From Tubulanus polymorphus (lineage: Eukaryota; Nemertea; Palaeonemertea; Tubulaniformes; Tubulanidae): a stretch of 64,000 bases of DNA. Numbering within the stretch: position 1 is the first letter of the stretch; each line of letters begins with the position of its first letter. The stretch covers positions 13,456,155 through 13,520,154 of the forward strand of contig NC_134033.1 in NCBI RefSeq assembly GCF_964204645.1, written 5' to 3'. The notes below the pieces were generated by a model that was not told the origin of the DNA, made no database searches, and was given only the letters and a program-made list of their open reading frames with translations. Below are positions 30,001 through 42,000 of the stretch, piece by piece. A program made the translations under genes and the position numbers.

Positions 30001-33000
30001 GTTGGTGATGTCGTATCGGTACTCGCCGAGGTCGATGTGTCTACTGTAGTGGAGCTGACAGTCGAGGATGAAGTCGACGAATCCGTTGGTGTTGTCGTCT
30101 CGGTGCTCACCGAGGTCGATGTGTCTACCGTAGTTGATGTGTCAGTCGAAGACGAAGTAGACGAATCTGTTGGTGATGTCGTATCGGTACTCGCCGAGGT
30201 CGATGTGTCTACCGTAGTGGAGCTGACAGTCGAGGACGAAGTAGACGAATCCGTTGGTGATGTCGTATCGGTACTCGCCGAGGTCGATGTGTCTACCGTA
30301 GTGGAGCTGACAGTCGAGGATGAAGTCGACGAATCCGTTGGTGTTGTCGTCTCGGTGCTCACCGAGGTCGATGTGTCTACCGTAGTTGATGTGTCAGTCG
30401 AGGATGAAGTAGACGAATCCGTTGGTGATGTCGTCTCGGTGCTAGCCGATGTCGATGTGTCTACCGTAGTGGAGCTGACAGTCGAGGATGAAGTAGACGA
30501 ATCCGTTGGTGATGTCGTCCAGGTGCTCGCCGAGGTCGATGTGTCTACCGTAGTGGAGGTGTCAGTCGAGGACGAAGTCGACGAATCCGTTGTTAAGGTC
30601 GTATCGGTGCTCACCGAGGTCGATGTGTCTACCGTAGTTGATGTGTCAGTCGAGGATGAAGTAGACGAATCCGTTGGTGATGTCGTCTCGGTGCTCGCCG
30701 ATGTCGATGTGTCTACCGTAGAGGCGCTGACAGTCGAGGATGAAGTAGACGAATCCGTTGGTGATGTCGTCTCAGTGCTCACCGAGGTCGATGTGTCTAT
30801 CGTAGTGGAGCTGACAGTCGAGGATGAAGTAGACGAATCCGTTGTTAAGGTCGTATCGGTGCTCGCCGAGGTCGATGTGTCTACCGTAGTTGATGTGTCA
30901 GTCGAGGATGAAGTAGACGAATCCGTTGGTGATGTCGTCTCGGTGCTAGCCGATGTCGATGTGTCTACCGTAGTGGAGCTGACAGTCGAGGATGAAGTAG
31001 ACGAATCCGTTGGTGATGTCGTCCAGGTGCTCGCCGAGGTCGATGTGTCTACCGTAGTGGAGGTGTCAGTCGAGGACGAAGTCGACGAATCCGTTGGTGA
31101 TGTCGTCTCGGTGCTCACCGAGGTCGATGTGTCTACCGTAGTTGATGTGTCAGTCGAGGATGAAGTAGACGAATCCGTTGGTGATGTCGTATCGGTACTC
31201 GCCGAGGTCGATGTGTCTACCGTAGTGGAGCTGACAGTCGAGGACGAAGTAGACGAATCCGTTGGTGATGTCGTCTCGGTGCTCACCGAGGTCGATGTGT
31301 CTACCGTAGTGGAGGTATCAGTCGAGGACGAAGTAGACGAATCCGTTGGTGATGTCGTCTCGGTGCTCACCGAGGTCGACGTGTCTACCGTAGTGGATGT
31401 GTCAGTCGAGGATGAAGTAGACGAATCCGTTGGTGATGTCGTATCGGTACTCGCCGAGGTCGATGTGTCTATCGTAGTTGAGCTGACAGTCGAGGATGTA
31501 GTCGACGAATCCGTTGGTGATGTCGTATCGGTACTCGCCGAGGTCGATGTGTCTACCGTAGTGGAACTGACAGTCGAGGATGAAGTCGACGAATCCGTTG
31601 GTGTTGTCGTCTCGGTGCTCACCGATGTCGATGTGTCTACTGTAGTTGATGTGACAGTCGAGGACGAAGTAGACGAATCCGTTGGTGATGTCGTCTCGGT
31701 GCTCGCGGATGTTGATGTGTCCACCGTGGTGGATGTGTCAGTCGGGGACGAAGTAAACGAATCCGTTGGTGATGTCGTCTCGGTGCTCGCCGATGTTGAT
31801 GTGTCCACCGTAGTGGAAGTGTCAGTCGAGGACGATGTAGACGAATCCGTTGGTGATGTCGTCTCGGTGCTCGCCGATGTTGATGTGTCCACCGTAGTGG
31901 AGGTGTCAGTCGAGGACGAAGTAGACGAATCCGTTGCTGATGTCTTCTCGGTGCTCGACGAGGTCGATGTATCTACCGTAGAGGCGCTGACAGTCGAGGA
32001 TGAAGTAGACGAATCCGTTGGTGATGTCGTATCGGTACTCGCCGAGGACGATGTGTCTACCGTAGTGGAGCTGACAGTCGAGGATGAAGTAGACGAATCC
32101 GTTGGTGATGTCGTGTCGGTGCTCGCCGAGGTCGATGTGTCTACCGTAGTGGTGGTGTCAGTCGAAGACGAAGTAGACGAATCCGTTGGTGTTGTCGTCT
32201 CGGTGCTCACCGAGGTCGATGTGTCTACCGTAGAGGCGCTGACAGTCGAGGATGTAGTCGACGAATCCGTTGGTGTTGTCGTATCGGTACTCGCCGAGGT
32301 CGATGTGTCTACCGTAGAGGAGCTTACAGTCGAGGATGAAGTCGACGAATCCGTTGGTGTTGTCGTCTCAGTGCTCACCGAGGTCGATGTGTCTACCGTA
32401 GTTGATGTGTCAGTCGAGGATGAAGTAGACGAATCCGTTGGTGATGTCGTCTCGGTGCTGGCCGACGTCGATGTGTCTACCGTAGTGGAGCTGACAGTCG
32501 AGGATGAAGTAGACGAATCCGTTGGTGATGTCGTATCGGTGCTCGCAGAGGTCGATGTGTCTACCTTAGTGGAGGTGTCAGTCGAGGACGAAGTAGACGA
32601 ATCCGTTGATGATGTCGTCTCGGTACTCGCCGATGTTGATGTGTCCACCGTAGTGGAGGTTTCAGTCGAGGACGAAGTAGACGAATCCGTTGTTGAGGTC
32701 GTATCGGTACTCACCGAGGTCGATGTGTCTACCGTAGTGGAGCTGACAGTCGGGGACGAAGTAGACGAATCAGTTGCTGATGTCGTCTCGATGCTCGACG
32801 ATGTAGATGTGTCTACCGTAGTAGAGGTGTCAGTCGAGGACGAAGTAGACGAATCCGTTGGTGATGTCGTATCGGTGCTCGCCGAGGTCGATGTGTCTAC
32901 CGTAGTGGAGGTGTCAGTCGAAGATGAAGTAGACGAATCCGTTGCTGATGTCGTCTCGGTGCTCACCGATGTCGATGTGTCTACCGTAGTGGTGTCAGTC

Positions 33001-36000
33001 GAGGACGAAGTAGACGAATCGGTTGGTGATGTCGTCACGGTGCTCGACGAGGTAGATGTGTCTACCGAATTTGAGCTGACAGTCGAGGACGTAGTAGACA
33101 AATCCGTTGTTAAGGTCGTATCGGTACTCGCCGAGGTCGATGTGTCTACCGTAGTGGAGCTGACAGTCGAGGATAAAGTCGACGAATCCGTTGGTGTTGT
33201 CGTCTCGGTGCTCACCGAGGTCGAAGTGTCTACCGTAGTGGAGGTGTCAGTCGAGGATGAAGTAGACGAATCCGTTGGTGATGTCGTCTCGGCGCTCGCC
33301 GATGTTGATGTGTCCACCGTAGTGGAGGTGTCAGTCGAGGACGAAGTAGACGAATCCGTTGCTGATTTCGTCTCGGTGCTCGACGAGGTCGATGTGTCTA
33401 CAGTAGTTGAGCTGACAGTCGAGGACAAAGTAGACGAATCCGTCGGTGATGTCGTGTCGGTGTTCGCCGAGGTCGATGTGTCTACCGTAGTGGAGCTGAC
33501 AGTCGAGGATGTAGTCGACGAATCCGTTGGTGTTGTCGTATCGGTACTAGCCGAGGTCGATGTGTCTACCGTAGAGGAGCTTACAGTCGAGGATGAAGTC
33601 GACGAATCCGTTGGTGTTGTCGTCTCGGTGGTCACCGAGGTCGATGTGTCTACCGTAGTTGATGTGTCAGTCGAGGATGAAGTAGACGAATCCGTTGGTG
33701 ATGTCGTATCGGTACTCGCCGAGGTCGATGTGTCTACCGTAGTGGAGCTGACAGTCGAGGACGAAGTAGACGAAGCCGTTGGTGTTGTCGTCTCGGTGCT
33801 CACCGAGGTCGATGTGTCTACCGTAGTGGAGGTATCAGTCGAGGACGAAGTAGACGAATCCGTTGGTGTTGTCGTCTCGGTGCTCACCGTGGTCGATGTG
33901 TCTACCGTAGTGGATGTGTCAGTCGTGGATGAAGTAGACGAATCCGTTGGTGATGTCGTATCGGTACTCGCCGAGGTCGATGTGTCTATCGTAGTTGAGC
34001 TGACAGTCGAGGATGTACTCGACGAATCCGTTGGTGATGTCGTATCGGTACTCGCCGAGGTCGATGTGTCTACCGTAGTGGAGCTGACAGTCGAGGATGA
34101 AGTAGACGAATCCGTTGGTGATGTCGTCTCAGTGCTCACCGAGGTCGATGTGTCTACCGTAGTTGATGTGTCAGTCGAGGATGAAGTAGACGAATCCGTT
34201 GGTGATGTCGTCTCGGTGCTAGCCGATGTCGATGTGTCTACCGTAGTGGAGCTGACAGTCGAGGATGAAGTAGACGAATCCGTTGGTGATGTCGTCCAGG
34301 TGCTCGCCGAGGTCGATGTGTCTACCGTAGTGGAGGTGTCAGTCGAGGACGAAGTCGACAAATCCGTTGTTAAGGTCGTATCGGTGCTCACCGACGTCGA
34401 TGTGTCTATCGTAGTGGAGGTGTCAGTCGAGGACGAGGTAGACGAATCCGTTGTAAAGGTCGTATCGGTGCTCGCCGAGGTCGATGTGTCTATCGTAGTG
34501 GAGCTTACAGTCGAGGATGAAGTCGACGAATCCGTTGGTGTTGTCGTCTCAGTGCTCACCGAGGTCGATGTGTCTACCGTAGTTGATGTGTCAGTCGAGG
34601 ATGAAGTAGACAAATCCGTTGGTGATGTCGTCTCGGTGCTAGCCGATGTCGATGTGTCTACCGTAGTGGTGGTGTCAGTCGAAGACGAAGTAGACGAATC
34701 CGTTGGTGTTGTCGTCTCGGTGCTCACTGAGGTCGATGTGTCTACCGTAGAGGCGCTGACAGTCGAGGATGTAGTCGACGAATCCGTTGGTGTTGTCGTA
34801 TCGGTACTCGCCGAGGTCGATGTGTCTACCGTAGAGGAGCTTACAGTCGAGGATGAAGTCGACGAATCCGTTGGTGTTGTCGTCTCAGTGCTCACCGAGG
34901 TCGATGTGTCTACCGTAGTTGATGTGTCAGTCGAGGATGAAGTAGACAAATCCGTTGGTGATGTCGTCTCGGTGCTAGCCGATGTCGATGTGTCTACCGT
35001 AGTGGAGCTGACAGTCGAGGATGAAGTAGACGAATCCGTTGGTGATGTCGTATCGGTGCTCGCAGAGGTCGATGTGTCTACCTTAGTGGAGGTGTCAGTC
35101 GAGGACGAAGTAGACGAATCCGTTGGTGATGTCGTCTCGGTACTCGCCGATGTTGATGTGTCCACCGTAGTGGAGGTTTCAGTCGAGGACGAAGTAGACG
35201 AATCCGTTGTTGAGGTCGTATCGGTACTCACCGAGGTCGATGTGTCTACCGTAGTGGAGCTGACAGTCGGGGACGAAGTAGACGAATCCGTTGCTGATGT
35301 CGTCTCGATGCTCGACGATGTAGATGTGTCTACCGTAGTAGAGGTGTCAGTCGTGGACGAAGTAGACGAATCCGTTGGTGATGTCGTATCGGTGCTCGCC
35401 GAGGTCGATGTGTCTACCGTAGTGGAGGTGTCAGTCGAAGATGAAGTAGACGAATCCGTTGCTGATGTCGTCTCGGTGCTCACCGATGTCGATGTGTCTA
35501 CCGTAGTGGTGTCAGTCGAGGACGAAGTAGACGAATCGGTTGGTGATGTCGTCACGGTGCTCGACGAGGTAGATGTGTCTACCGAATTTGAGCTGACAGT
35601 CGAGGACGTAGTAGACAAATCCGTTGTTAAGGTCGTATCGGTACTCGCCGAGGTCGATGTGTCTACCGTAGTGGAGCTGACAATCGAGGATAAAGTCGAC
35701 GAATCCGTTGGTGTTGTCGTCTCGGTGCTCACCGAGGTCGATGTGTCTATCGTAGTGGATGTGTCTGTCGAGGATGAAGTAGACGAATCCGTTGGTGATG
35801 TCGTATCGGTACTCGCCGAGGTCGATGTGTCTACCGTAGAGGAGCTTACAGTCGAGGATGAAGTCGACGAATGCGTTGGTGTTGTCGTCTCAGTGCTCAC
35901 CGAGGTCGATGTGTCTACCGTAGTTGATGTGTCAGTCGAGGATGAAGTAGACGAATCCGTTGGTGATGTCGTCTCGATGCTAGCCGATGTCGATGTGTCT

Positions 36001-39000
36001 ACTGTAGTGGAGCTGACAGTCGAGGATGAAATAGACGAATCCGTTGGTGATGTCGTATCGGTGCTCGCAGAGGTCGATGTGTCTACCGTAGTGGAGGTGT
36101 CAGTCGAGGACGAAGTAGACGAATCCGTTGGTGATGTCGTCTCGATACTCGCCGATGTTGATGTGTCCACCGTAGTGGAGGTTTCAGTCGAGGACGAAGT
36201 AGACGAATCCGTTGTTGAGGTCGTATCGGTACTCACCGAGGTCGATGTGTCTACCGTAGACGAGCTGACAGTCGAGGATGAAGTAGACGAATCCGTTGGT
36301 GATGTCGTATCGGTACTCGCCGAGGTCGATGTGTCTACCGTAGTGGAGCTGACAGTCGAGGATGAAGTAGACGAATCCGTTGGTGATGTCGTATCGGTAC
36401 TCGCCGAGGTCGATGTGTCTACCGTAGAGGAGCTTACAGTCGAGGATGAAGTCGACGAATCCGTTGGTGTTGTCGTCTCGGTGCTTAGCGAGGTCGATGT
36501 GTCTACCGTAGTTGATGTGTCAGTCGAGGATGAAGTAGACGAATCCGTTGGTGATGTCGTATCGGTGCTCGCCGAGGTCGATGTGTCTACCGTAGTGGAG
36601 GTGTCAGTCGGGGACGAAGTCGACGATACCGTTGGTGATGTCGTCTCGATGCTCGACGATGTAGATGTGTCTACCGTAGTAGAGGTGTCAGTCGTGGACG
36701 AAGTAGACGAATCCGTTGGTGATGTCGTCTCGATGCTCGACGATGTAGATGTCTCTACCGTAGTAGAGGTGTCAGTCGTGGACGAAGTAGACGAATCCGT
36801 TGGTGATGTCGTATCGGTACTCGCCGAGGTCGATGTGTCTACCGTAGTGGAGCTGACAGTCGAGGATGAAGTCGATGAATCCATCGGTGTTGTCGTCTCG
36901 GTGCTCGCCGAGGTCGATGTGTCTACCGTAGTGGAGCTGACAGTCGAGGAAGAAGTAGACGAATCCGTTGTTAAGGTCGTATCGGTACTCGCCGAGGTCG
37001 ATGTGTCTACCGTAGTGGAGCTGACAGTCGAGGAAGAAGTAGACGAATCCGTTGTTAAGGTCGTATCGGTACTCGCCGAGGTCGATGTGTCTACCGTAGT
37101 GGAGCTGACCGTCGAGGAAGAAGTAGAAGAATCCGTTTTTAAGGTCGTATCGGTACTCGCCGAGGTCGATGTGTCTACCGTAGTGGAGCTGACAGTCGTG
37201 GATGAAGTCGACGAATCCGTTGGTGTTGTCGTCTCGGTGCTCACCGAGGTCGATATGTCTACCGTAGTGGAGGTGTCAGTCGAGGACGAAGTAGACGAAT
37301 CCGTTGGTGATGTCGTCTCGGTGCTCGACGAGGTCGATGTGTCTACCGTAGTGGATATGTCAGTCGAGGAAGAAGTAGACGAATCCGTTGTTAAGGTCGT
37401 ATCGGTACTCGCCGAGGTCGATGTGTCTACCGTAGTGGAGCTGACAGTCGAGGATGAAGTCGACGAATCCGTTGGTGTTGACGTCTCGGTGCTCACCGAG
37501 GTCGATGTGTCTACCGTAGTGGAGCTGACAGTCGTGGATGAAGTCGACGAATCCGTTGGTGTTGTCGTCTCGGTGCTCACCGAGGTCGATATGTCTACCG
37601 TAGTGGAGGTGTCAGTCGAGGACGAAGTAGACGAATCCGTTGGTGATGTCGTCTCGGTGCTCGACGAGGTCGATGTGTCTACCGTAGTGGATATGTCAGT
37701 CGAGGAAGAAGTAGACGAATCCGTTGTTAAGGTCGTATCGGTACTCGCCGAGGTCGATGTGTCTACCGTAGTGGAGCTGACAGTCGAGGATGAAGTCGAC
37801 GAATCCGTTGGTGTTGACGTCTCGGTGCTCACCGAGGTCGATGTGTCTATCGCAGTGGATGTGTCAGTCGAGGATGCAGTAGACGAATCTGTTGGTGATG
37901 TCGTATCGGTACTCGCCGAGGTCGATGTGTCTACCGTAGTGGAGCTGACAGTCGAGGATGAAGTCGACGAATCCGTTGGTGTTGTCGTCGCGGTGCTCAC
38001 CGAGGTCGATGTGTCTACCGTAGTTGATGTGTCAGTCGAGGACGAAGTAGACGAATCCGTTGGTGATGTCGTATCGGTACTCGCCGAGGTCGATGTGTCT
38101 ACCGTATTGGAGCTGACAGTCGAGGACGAAGTAGACGAATCCGTTGGTGATGTCGTCTCGGTGCTCACCGAGGTCGATGTGTCTACCGTAGTGGAGGTAT
38201 CAGTCGAGGACGAAGTAGACGAATCCGTTGGTGATGTCGTCTCGGTGCTCACCGAGGTCGATGTGTCTACCGTAGTGGAGCTGACAGTCGAGGATGTAGT
38301 CGACGAATCCGTTGGTGATGTCGTATCGGTACTCGCCGAGGTCGATGTGTCTACCGTAGTGGAGCTGACAGTCGAGGATGAAGTCGACGAATCCGTTGGT
38401 GTTGTCGTCTCGGTGCTCACCGATGTCGATGTGTCTACCGTAGTTGATGTGACAGTCGAGGACGAAGTAGACGAATCCGTTGGTGATGTCGTCTCGGTGC
38501 TCACCGAGGTCGATGTGTCTACCGTAGTGGAGGTATCAGTCGAGGACGAAGTAGACGAATCCGTTGGTGTTGTCGTCTCGGTGCTCACCGTGGTCGATGT
38601 GTCTATCGTAGTTGATGTGTCAGTCGAGGATGCAGTAGACGAATCCGTTGGTGATGTCGTATCGGTACTCGCCGAGGTCGATGTGTCTACCGTAGTGGAG
38701 CTGACAGTCGAGGACGAAGTAGACGAATCCGTTGGTGATGTCGTCTCGGTGCTCACCGAGGTCGATGTGTCTACCGTAGTGGAGGTATCAGTCGAGGACG
38801 AAGTAGACGAATCCGTTGGTGATGTCGTCTCGGTGCTCACCGAGGTCGACGTGTCTACCGTAGTGGATGTGTCAGTCGAGGATGAAGTAGACGAATCCGT
38901 TGGTGATGTCGTATCGGTACTCGCCGATGTCGATGTGTCTACCGTAGTTGAGCTGACAGTCGAGGATGTAGTCGACGAATCCGTTGGTGATGTCGTATCG

Positions 39001-42000
39001 GTACCCGCCGAGGTCGATGTGTCTACCGTAGTGGAGCTGACAGTCGAGGATGAAGTCGACGAATCCGTTGGTGTTGTCGTCTCGGTGCTCACCGATGTCG
39101 ATGTGTCTACCGTAGTTGATGTGTCAGTCGAGGATGAAGTAGACGAATCCGTTGGTGATGTCGTATCGGTACTCGCCGAGGTCGATGTGTCTACCGTAGT
39201 GGAGCTGACAGTCGAGGATGAAGTCGACGAATCCGTTGGTGTTGTCGTCTCGGTGCTCACCGAGGTCGATGTGTCTACCGTAGTTGATGTGTCAGTCGAG
39301 GATGAAGTAGACGAATCCGTTGGTGATGTCGTATCGGAACTCGCCGAGGTCGATGTGTCTACCGTAGTGGAGCTGACAGTCGAGGACGAAGTAGACGAAT
39401 CCGTTGGTGATGTCGTCTCGGTGCTAACCGAGGTCGATGTGTCTACCGTAGTGGAGGTATCAGTCGAGGACGAAGTAGACGAATCCGTTGGTGATGTCGT
39501 CTCGGTGCTCACCGAGGTCGACGTGTCTAACGTAGTGGATGTGTCAGTCGAGGATGAAGTAGACGAATCCGTTGGTGATGTCGTATCGGTACTCGCCGAG
39601 GTCGATGTGTCTACCGTAGTGGGGCTGACAGTCGAGGACGAAGTAGACGAATCCGTTGGTGATGTCGTCTCGGTGCTCACCGAGGTCGATGTGTCTACCG
39701 TAGTGGAGGTATCAGTCGAGGACGAAGTAGACGAATCCGTTGGTGTTGTCGTCTCGGTGCTCACCGTGGTCGATGTGTCTATCGTAGTTGATGTGTCAGT
39801 CGAGGATGCAGTAGACGAATCCATTGGTGATGTCGTATCGGTACTCGCCGAGGTCGATGTGTCTACCGTAGTGGAGCTGACAGTCGAGGACGAAGTAGAC
39901 GAATCCGTTGGTGATGTCGTCTCGGTGCTCACCGAGGTCGATGTGTCTACCGTAGTGGAGGTATCAGTCGAGGACGAAGTAGACGAATCCGTTGGTGATG
40001 TCGTCTCGGTGCTCACCGAGGTCGACGTGTCTACCGTAGTGGATGTGTCAGTCGAGGATGAAGTAGACGAATCCGTTGGTGATGTCGTATCGGTACTCGC
40101 CGAGGTCGATGTGTCTATCGTAGTTGAGCTGACAGTCGAGGATGTAGTCGACGAATCCGTTGGTGATGTCGTATCGGTACCCACCGAGGTCGATGTGTCT
40201 ACCGTAGTGGAGCTGACAGTCGAGGATGAAGTCGACGAATCCGTTGGTGTTGTCGTCTCGGTGCTCACCGATGTCGATGTGTCTACCGTAGTTGATGTGT
40301 CAGTCGAGGATGAAGTAGACGAATCCGTTGGTGATGTCGTATCGGTACTCGCCGAGGTCGATGTGTCTACCGTAGTGGAGCTGACAGTCGAGGATGAAGT
40401 CGACGAATCCGTTGGTGTTGTCGTCTCGGTGCTCACCGAGGTCGATGTGTCTACCGTAGTTGATGTGTCAGTCGAGGATGAAGTAGACGAATCCGTTGGT
40501 GATGTCGTATCGGTACTCGCCGAGGTCGATGTGTCTACCGTAGTGGAGCTGACAGTCGAGGACGAAGTAGACGAATCCGTTGGTGATGTCGTCTCGGTGC
40601 TCACCGAGGTCGATGTGTCTTCCGTAGTGGAGGTATCAGTCGAGGACGAAGTAGACGAATCCGTTGGTGATGTCGTCTCGGTGCTCACCGAGGTCGACGT
40701 GTCTACCGTAGTGGATGTGTCAGTCGAGGATGAAGTAGACGAATCCGTTGGTGATGTCGTATCGGTACTCGCCGAGGTCGATGTGTCTATCGTAGTTGAG
40801 CTGACAGTCGAGGATGTAGTCGACGAATCCGTTGGTGATGTCGTATCGGTACTCGCCGAGGTCGATGTGTCTACCGTAGTGGAGCTGACAGTCGAGGATG
40901 AAGTCGACGAATCCGTTGGTGTTGTCGTCTCGGTGCTCACCAATGTCGATGTGTCTACCGTAGTTGATGTGTCAGTCGAGGATGAAGTAGACGAATCAGT
41001 TGGTGTTGTCGTATCGGTACTCGCCGAGGTCGATGTGTCTACCGTAGTGGAGCTGACAGTCGAGGACAAAGTAGACGAATCCGTTGGTGATGTCGTCTCG
41101 GTGCTCACCGAGGTCGATGTGTCTACCGTAGTGGAGGTATCAGTCGAGGACGAAGTAGACGAATCCGTTGGTGATGTCGTCTCGGTGCTCACCGAGGTCG
41201 ACGTGTCTACCGTAGTGGATGTGTCAGTCGAGGATGAAGTAGACGAATCCGTTGGTGATGTCGTATCGGTACTCGCCGAGGTCGATGTGTCTATCGTAGT
41301 TGAGCTGACAGTCGAGGATGTAGTCGACGAATCCGTTGGTGATGTCGTATCGGTACTCGCCGAGGTCGATGTGTCTACCGTAGTGGAGCTGACAGTCGAG
41401 GATGAAGTCGACGAATCCGTTGGTGTTGTCGTCTCGGTGCTCACCGATGTCGATGTGTCTACCGTAGTTGATGTGACAGTCGAGGACGAAGTAGACGAAT
41501 CCGTTGGTGATGTCGTCTCGGTGCTCGCGGATGTTGATGTGTCCACCGTGGTGGAGGTGTCAGTCGGGGACGAAGTAAACGAATCCGTTGGTGATGTCGT
41601 CTCGGTGCTCGCCGATGTTGATGTGTCTACCGTAGTGGAGGTATCAGTCGAGGACGAAGTAGACGAATCCGTTGGTGTTGTCGTCTCGGTGCTCACCGTG
41701 GTCGATGTGTCTACCGTAGTGGATGTGTCAGTCGTGGATGAAGTAGACGAATCCGTTGGTGACGTCGTATCGGTACTCGCCGAGGTCGATGTGTCTACCG
41801 TAGTGGAGCTGACAGTCGAGGATGAAGTCGAAGAATCCGTTGGTGATGTCGTATCGGTACTCGCCGAGGTCGATGTGTCTACCGTAGTTGATGTGTCAGT
41901 CGAGGATGAAGTAGACGAATCCGTTGGTGATGTCGACTCGATGCTCGCCGAAGTCGATGTGTCTACCGTAGTTGAGCTGACAGTCGAGGATGAAGTCGAC

